This document shows, piece by piece, positions 59,930-64,000 of a stretch of DNA of 64,000 nucleotides. A program made the position numbers and the translations under genes. The stretch comes from Blasia pusilla. Lineage: Eukaryota > Marchantiophyta > Marchantiopsida > Blasiales. The stretch spans positions 31,496,001 to 31,560,000 of the forward strand of contig CM114272.1 in NCBI GenBank assembly GCA_050084515.1. The letters are read 5' to 3'. The notes beneath the pieces are model-generated. The model had not been told where the DNA came from, searched no databases, and was given only the letters and a program-made list of their open reading frames with translations. Every line of letters begins with the position of its first letter. Position 1 is the stretch's first letter.

Positions 59930-62900
59930 GACTTCTGCTTCATCATCTCGAGGGCCTTGTTCGGCCAATGAGATAAGGCAGCAAGAAATCGAGGAGCCGG
60001 AAAGGGAAGCGGAGATGCACAAGCAGAAGCTTCTTGCAAAACGTGTAAATGAGGCGCTCGAAAAACAGAATGCAGAGGTTGAGGCGTCGCAGGCCTTGAA
60101 GAAAAGGGTCGCCGACGAAAAGCGTGAAAAGAAGCGTCTGGACGCATCGGTGAGGAGAGCAGAATTGGCAAAAGCTCGGAAGGAAAAAGCAATTGCCATT
60201 GAAGAAAGCCCTGCCCGTCCAACCAAAAGTGTTGAGATGCAGGAAATGTCCCCGATGAAGTCTGGGGACATAATCAATATAGCGGAAACGGCCGAAGTTC
60301 AAGTGACGGACGATGAGGTCATGAGGACCGCCAGCGTGGAGATGGTGGGCATCGCTGAAGAAGCAGGAGAGCGGTCATCTTCGTCCCTAAGCTCGGCGGA
60401 AGAAATCGACCTCTATCGGATCGAGGAGTTTCCAGTGGACTTGCCAGCTGCTATCCCACAGCAGTTGGCTAGCCAAGACACCAACCCAATCTTCGAGCGG
60501 GTAAGAGAGGATCTGTGTTCATTGAATTATGTGAAGGCCCATGTTGCAATTCATTGTAGCTTATTGAGCTTCTCCCCGTTGTGACAAGTGGTAAAGCAGA
60601 TGGCACTGATGGAGGGCCAGTACGCCCCGAGAATTCCACTTTGCCGATTGCGAACTATGGAGTACGTCCGCGAAATTCAGTCTGACAAGGATATTGCGAA
60701 GCTGAAACAATCGGCAGCGACAGCATCCTACGTCGACAGCTTCCCTCCATTCTATGTTCAGCCTTACGATGACCATGGAACCCAAGCATTGCTTACAGAG
60801 GAGGACTTGGAAGCGCTCGACACATTCTGGAGGATGAGAGATCAGGAATTCAGAAGGGCGATAGAGGGGACGGAATTCAGCTAGATGCGGAACCTGTATT
60901 TCTTTATCTGCGATGGACCCAATTTGCAGAGGAGCGCCCAAACTCATTGGAGGCACATTTTTGCGTGAAGGCAGTGGTGCTACATCCATACCCTCATCAC
61001 ATGGCAATGCTGAAGATGGCTATGCATGCCATGAACACGTAAGTTTCCACTTGCTGCAAACCGTCGGACTCCGACAAGTTGTTTGAGTCGCCACTCTTTT
61101 TGGAATGTTTTTGGCCGAAAGCAACTTGTCGGACTCCGACGAGTTGCTCGACTGATCATTGGTTTAGGATGTTTTTGGACAAAAGCAACTCGTCGGAGTC
61201 CGACGAGTTATTCGACTGACCATAGGTTAAGGAAGTTTTTGGCTGAAAGCAACTCGACGGAGTCCGACGAGTTGCTCGACTCACCGCTATTTTTGGATGT
61301 TTTTTGAAGAAAGCAACTCGTCAGAGTCCGACGGGTTGCTTGACTCGAAGCATTTTTTGGATGTTTTTTGATGTTTCTCGTTGAAAGCAACTCGTCGGAG
61401 TCCGACAGGATGCATTCGGAAGTTGGGGAGCTACATTTTTTTGGTCAAATTGTAGCTTTAATTGAAATTGCGCAACTTGTCACACTCCGACGGGTTGACA
61501 TATTCACTTTTTTCGCAGAAATCACTCTCTAAATACGGATAATCTGACAACCCGTCGGACTCCGACGGGTTGAAACCAGGAAATCACAAATCTGAATGCA
61601 ATCTGTCGGACTCCGATGGGCTGCAAAATTTAGCTCGTTGCTTCCATTCCGACCATGAGCTGTGACAACCTGTTGGAGTCCGACGGGTTGCACGAACCCA
61701 TGTACCTTGCAAAATTTCTAATATTGAGTTTGGATGTGCAGGATTGTAGCGGAGGGGAATGTCACCCACCACTGGATCCAGGATTGCGATCGGGTGAAGA
61801 AAGTGCTAACGACGCATCCGGCAGAGTATAAGGGGTTCTTGGGGGACACCCTTGTAAATGAGATGCTGGCAAAGGGTGCTCAAATAAAAAAAAAGACTTG
61901 GGCAAATAAGTTTATTTCCCAAGATGCAGCCGTGACAATCCTTTGCTAGTTGAAGATACAGGCCGCCAAGAAGAGCGCTGCATTGGAGCTCGAGCGGAGG
62001 GAGAAAGTGTCTGTGTCTGAGCGTGCAAAGTTCATCCATGCGCTACATGGTGATGAACAGCGCTACATCACCATTCTCAACCCCGAACTTGGCCGCGATT
62101 TCTACAAGGAGCTGAAGGCGATCATCAAGCGCCAACGGAAGAGGGATGAAGATCCGCAGGGTCGGATTGGGGAGAAAGTGTCTCTCGATTGCGTGCATCG
62201 ATTTGCCTTGTCTTCAATTAGAAAATTTAGGAGAATTCAACTGATGAAAATGAGTCTCGAGGGCACAGAGGCCCAAAAGAGGGCGGCACACCATCCTCCG
62301 GGTGTCTCTGATCCAGTGATCTCCCACTGGCTCCGTGAATGGTCATTATGGGACGCGTTGCGGCTTCTCGGGAAGTCCATGCTCGTGGGTCTCCAAGCGG
62401 AGCTGAAAATAATAGAGCCAGTTCCGGAGGAAGCAAACCTGGAGAGTGCTAAAGATTTTGAACTTTGGCTTGATAACATGCGGGACAAGCCCATAAAAAA
62501 CCCAAGTTTCAGGACGATGTTCAAGGATCGCATCCTCCCTAAGGCAGACCTTGACAAAGAAATAGAGGCGAAAAAAAGGGATTTCGCAAAGAAGAAGCGA
62601 GATCTTCAAGAGTAGGGAACCGATGGATCTTGACTAAGAGCTACCCAACGCATGGTGTTTAGATACCTCGTCCATTGTAAGAATGCAAGTACATGGCGAA
62701 AAATACCGGCAGCCTACAAATTGTGGGCTTCTCCGCCTAATGGAGAGACATTTTCCATGTACGACATGGAGATGGCTCAAAGCATGTCCGATTGGGAGGT
62801 GGAGAATTGCCCGATTTGGCTGGACTTCAACGACGCTGAGGACATAACTGAGAAAGATCTATGATGGAGTGGCCGCAGGTAGGGACGACATCCCCAGTTT

Positions 62901-63738
62901 TGTGCAGCCTGAAGAATTTTCCGAAGGAGATGCGGAGGAGCAAGCCCTCGAGACACTGGAGTTGGTGTCCAAGGTCGTCACCGCCAAGGACAAATATATA
63001 GCTGGTCTCAAAGCCAAGGCTAGGAGATCGAAGAATTCCGAGGCCGAGTCTTCCCAAAGAGAGGCTGAAGATTCAAGGCGAGAGCCGGAATCGTCCAGGC
63101 GAGCGGGGAGAGAGGGTCGGACCAGGTCCTCCGCAACGAAAACTCCACCAAAGTCTGAGGTCATAGAGACCCGAACAAGCCGACTGCAGGCTCGGAAGAA
63201 GCGGAAGCAAGAGGCGCCAGGGTTGTCCCAGAGAGCAAACCAGGATGTGGAATACACTCCATCATCCTTGGGAAGACATAGAGAAACAACGACCCGGACA
63301 AGCGTCATCCTTCACTGCACGAATCTTCAGGATGAGCTGAAAAGTTTCAGTTCCCAAGCATCGACACCCGCCATCAAAAAATTGACAATGCTGGGACAAA
63401 AGCTTCAACAAAATGGCCACGCTCCCTAGATGGTCCATGGGGAGGTCGAAGAGGTGGCGGTGGATCTTCTTGTTGCTGATTTTCCCTCGGGGGACGAGAA
63501 TCCGTCCGACGGGGTCCCACACTGGAATGTCCCTCTTTCTTATGACCAGATCGCACTCCTATTTTCCTTTGTAGACGCTTATCTCAATGACAAGGGTTGT
63601 TTCTTGGTTTTGAGTGGAGGGAGCAAGGATGAGCTCTTCAACCTCCAGTGCGTCAAGAGCTCCCTGAAGTGGAGGACGGCGCAATTGTGGGTCATCAAGA
63701 ACGAGTACCCACTCCAATCCGCGACGAGTCAAATTCGG
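59930..63738 (+). pseudogene. Unrecognised multi-exon gene ending in a possible amino-methyltransferase motif (partial)
   Basis: A plus-strand gene faces away from the transposase. The first part (59930-60900) is a Lys/Glu/Arg-rich coiled coil (EREAEMHKQKLLAKRVNEAL) followed by an acidic stretch and an unassigned domain. A clean intron lies at 61039-61741 (GTAAGT...GTGCAG, phase 2). The next exon runs 61742-62869 with unassigned helical sequence (WLREWSLWDALRLLGKSM). A Lys/Arg/Ser-rich, probably nuclear segment follows, and then VDLLVADFPSGDE, GVPHWNVPLS and YLNDKGCFLVLSGG (63454-63620), which resembles motif IV and the next strand of amino-methyltransferases (DPPY read as DFPS). A donor GTAAGG stands at 63739. 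Stops are TGA 60582, TAG 60882, TAG 61947, TAG 62613, TGA near 62634 and TAG 63427, plus small shifts. It runs off the window. Confidence 0.45.
61039..61741 (+). repeat. Intron filled with about ten dyad repeats
   Basis: Dyads lie near 61055, 61122, 61187, 61249, 61313, 61387, 61471, 61549, 61599 and 61665, about 50-85 bases apart and most often about 65. Here the centre is GGACTCC or GGAGTCC, and the arms are often GCAACTCGTC / GACGAGTTGC. The splice sites themselves lie outside the array. Confidence 0.85.
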
Positions 63739-64000
63739 GTAAGGGCTCTAAATTTGTATCCAAATTGTCTTTCTCCGACGGGTTGCATCTCTGCATGCAA
63801 CCCGTCAGATTGTTTGAGCTGGGTCTGTTTGCAATCCGTCTGAAAGCGACGGGTTGCAGTTTGAGGGCAAGTCTCCATTGGGTGAATGCAACCCGTCGAA
63901 ACTCGACAGGTTGCAAGTGCTAATGCTTTTGCAATTTTCTGGAATGATGCAATTCGTCTGAAAGCGATGGGTTGCTCTTAGCCAACCATGGGCTGCTTTA
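63739..64000 (+). repeat. Start of a further intron with dyad repeats (cut by window end)
   Basis: After the donor GTAAGG at 63739, dyads with the same arms lie near 63772, 63830, 63887 and 63950, about 60 bases apart. In this cluster a centre CTGAAAGC is used twice. Confidence 0.75.

Noticed and set aside
38904-63850. An altered genetic code with TAG read as glutamine, as in some green algae
   Set aside because: Most internal stops are TAG, so this was considered. The intact peroxidase ends on TAG exactly at its family-typical C-terminus, TGA also interrupts the same frames, and frameshifts accompany the stops. Decay explains all of it better.
1-64000. tRNA and rRNA genes
   Set aside because: I looked for cloverleaf arms with TTC-arm consensus and for conserved ribosomal RNA phrases and found none I could support; the only tRNA-like match is the copia primer site at 54034.

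Overview
The window looks like a repeat-rich, intron-bearing plant nuclear chromosome. The best organism clue is one apparently intact secreted class III peroxidase (26303-28590, minus strand) with the four-exon layout usual for land plants. Almost everything else that can be recognised is mobile-element sequence in various states of decay. A LINE with an N-terminal C2H2 finger and a retroelement carrying a cytosine methyltransferase both point, weakly, to a seed-free land plant or streptophyte lineage rather than a flowering plant; this is inference. The standard genetic code applies: the peroxidase ends on TAG exactly where its family ends.

Layout. 1-1380 is AT-rich with no gene. 1381-4560 is the 3' part of a LINE (copy A) abutted by a truncated Ty1/copia element with one LTR. 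4685-5206 is an unassigned ORF. 6785-10373 is a decayed Helitron RepHel on the minus strand. 10.4-16.9 kb is mostly empty apart from a MITE-like unit (14541-14858). 16.9-18.3 kb is a LINE 5' fragment (copy D) fused to copia pol. 19.2-20.6 kb is GC-rich without a recognised gene. 20.7-23.55 kb is LINE copy B. 23.9-24.6 kb is AT-rich with near-perfect hairpins. 25.7-29.1 kb holds the peroxidase island. 30.2-33.3 kb is GC-rich, unassigned, with short degenerate repeats. 34.49-37.89 kb is LINE copy C, the most complete.

38.9-52.2 kb is the first notable region. A protein kinase-like gene and a second gene (acidic/basic N-terminal part, RING-type C-terminal part) are split by a roughly 9.6-kb Ty3/gypsy element. 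That element carries gag with two CCHC knuckles, protease, a C5-cytosine DNA methyltransferase, RT-RNase H, integrase and a terminal PHD finger. Its reading frames are broken almost only by TAG and TGA where C-to-T change of CAG or CGA would explain them, the pattern expected of a long-methylated plant element.

52.6-54.6 kb is a ~180-bp satellite array directly abutting a copia LTR with tRNA-Met-type primer site and gag fragment. 54.9-63.97 kb is the second notable region: a decayed MULE/FAR1-like transposase gene (zinc finger, catalytic-like core, SWIM finger; minus strand) faces away from a multi-exon plus-strand gene that ends in a possible amino-methyltransferase motif and runs off the window. 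Four clusters of a short dyad repeat (arms GCAACCCGTC / GACGGGTTGC, spaced about 66 bp) fill the introns and the space between these two genes. They may together be one large DNA transposon.
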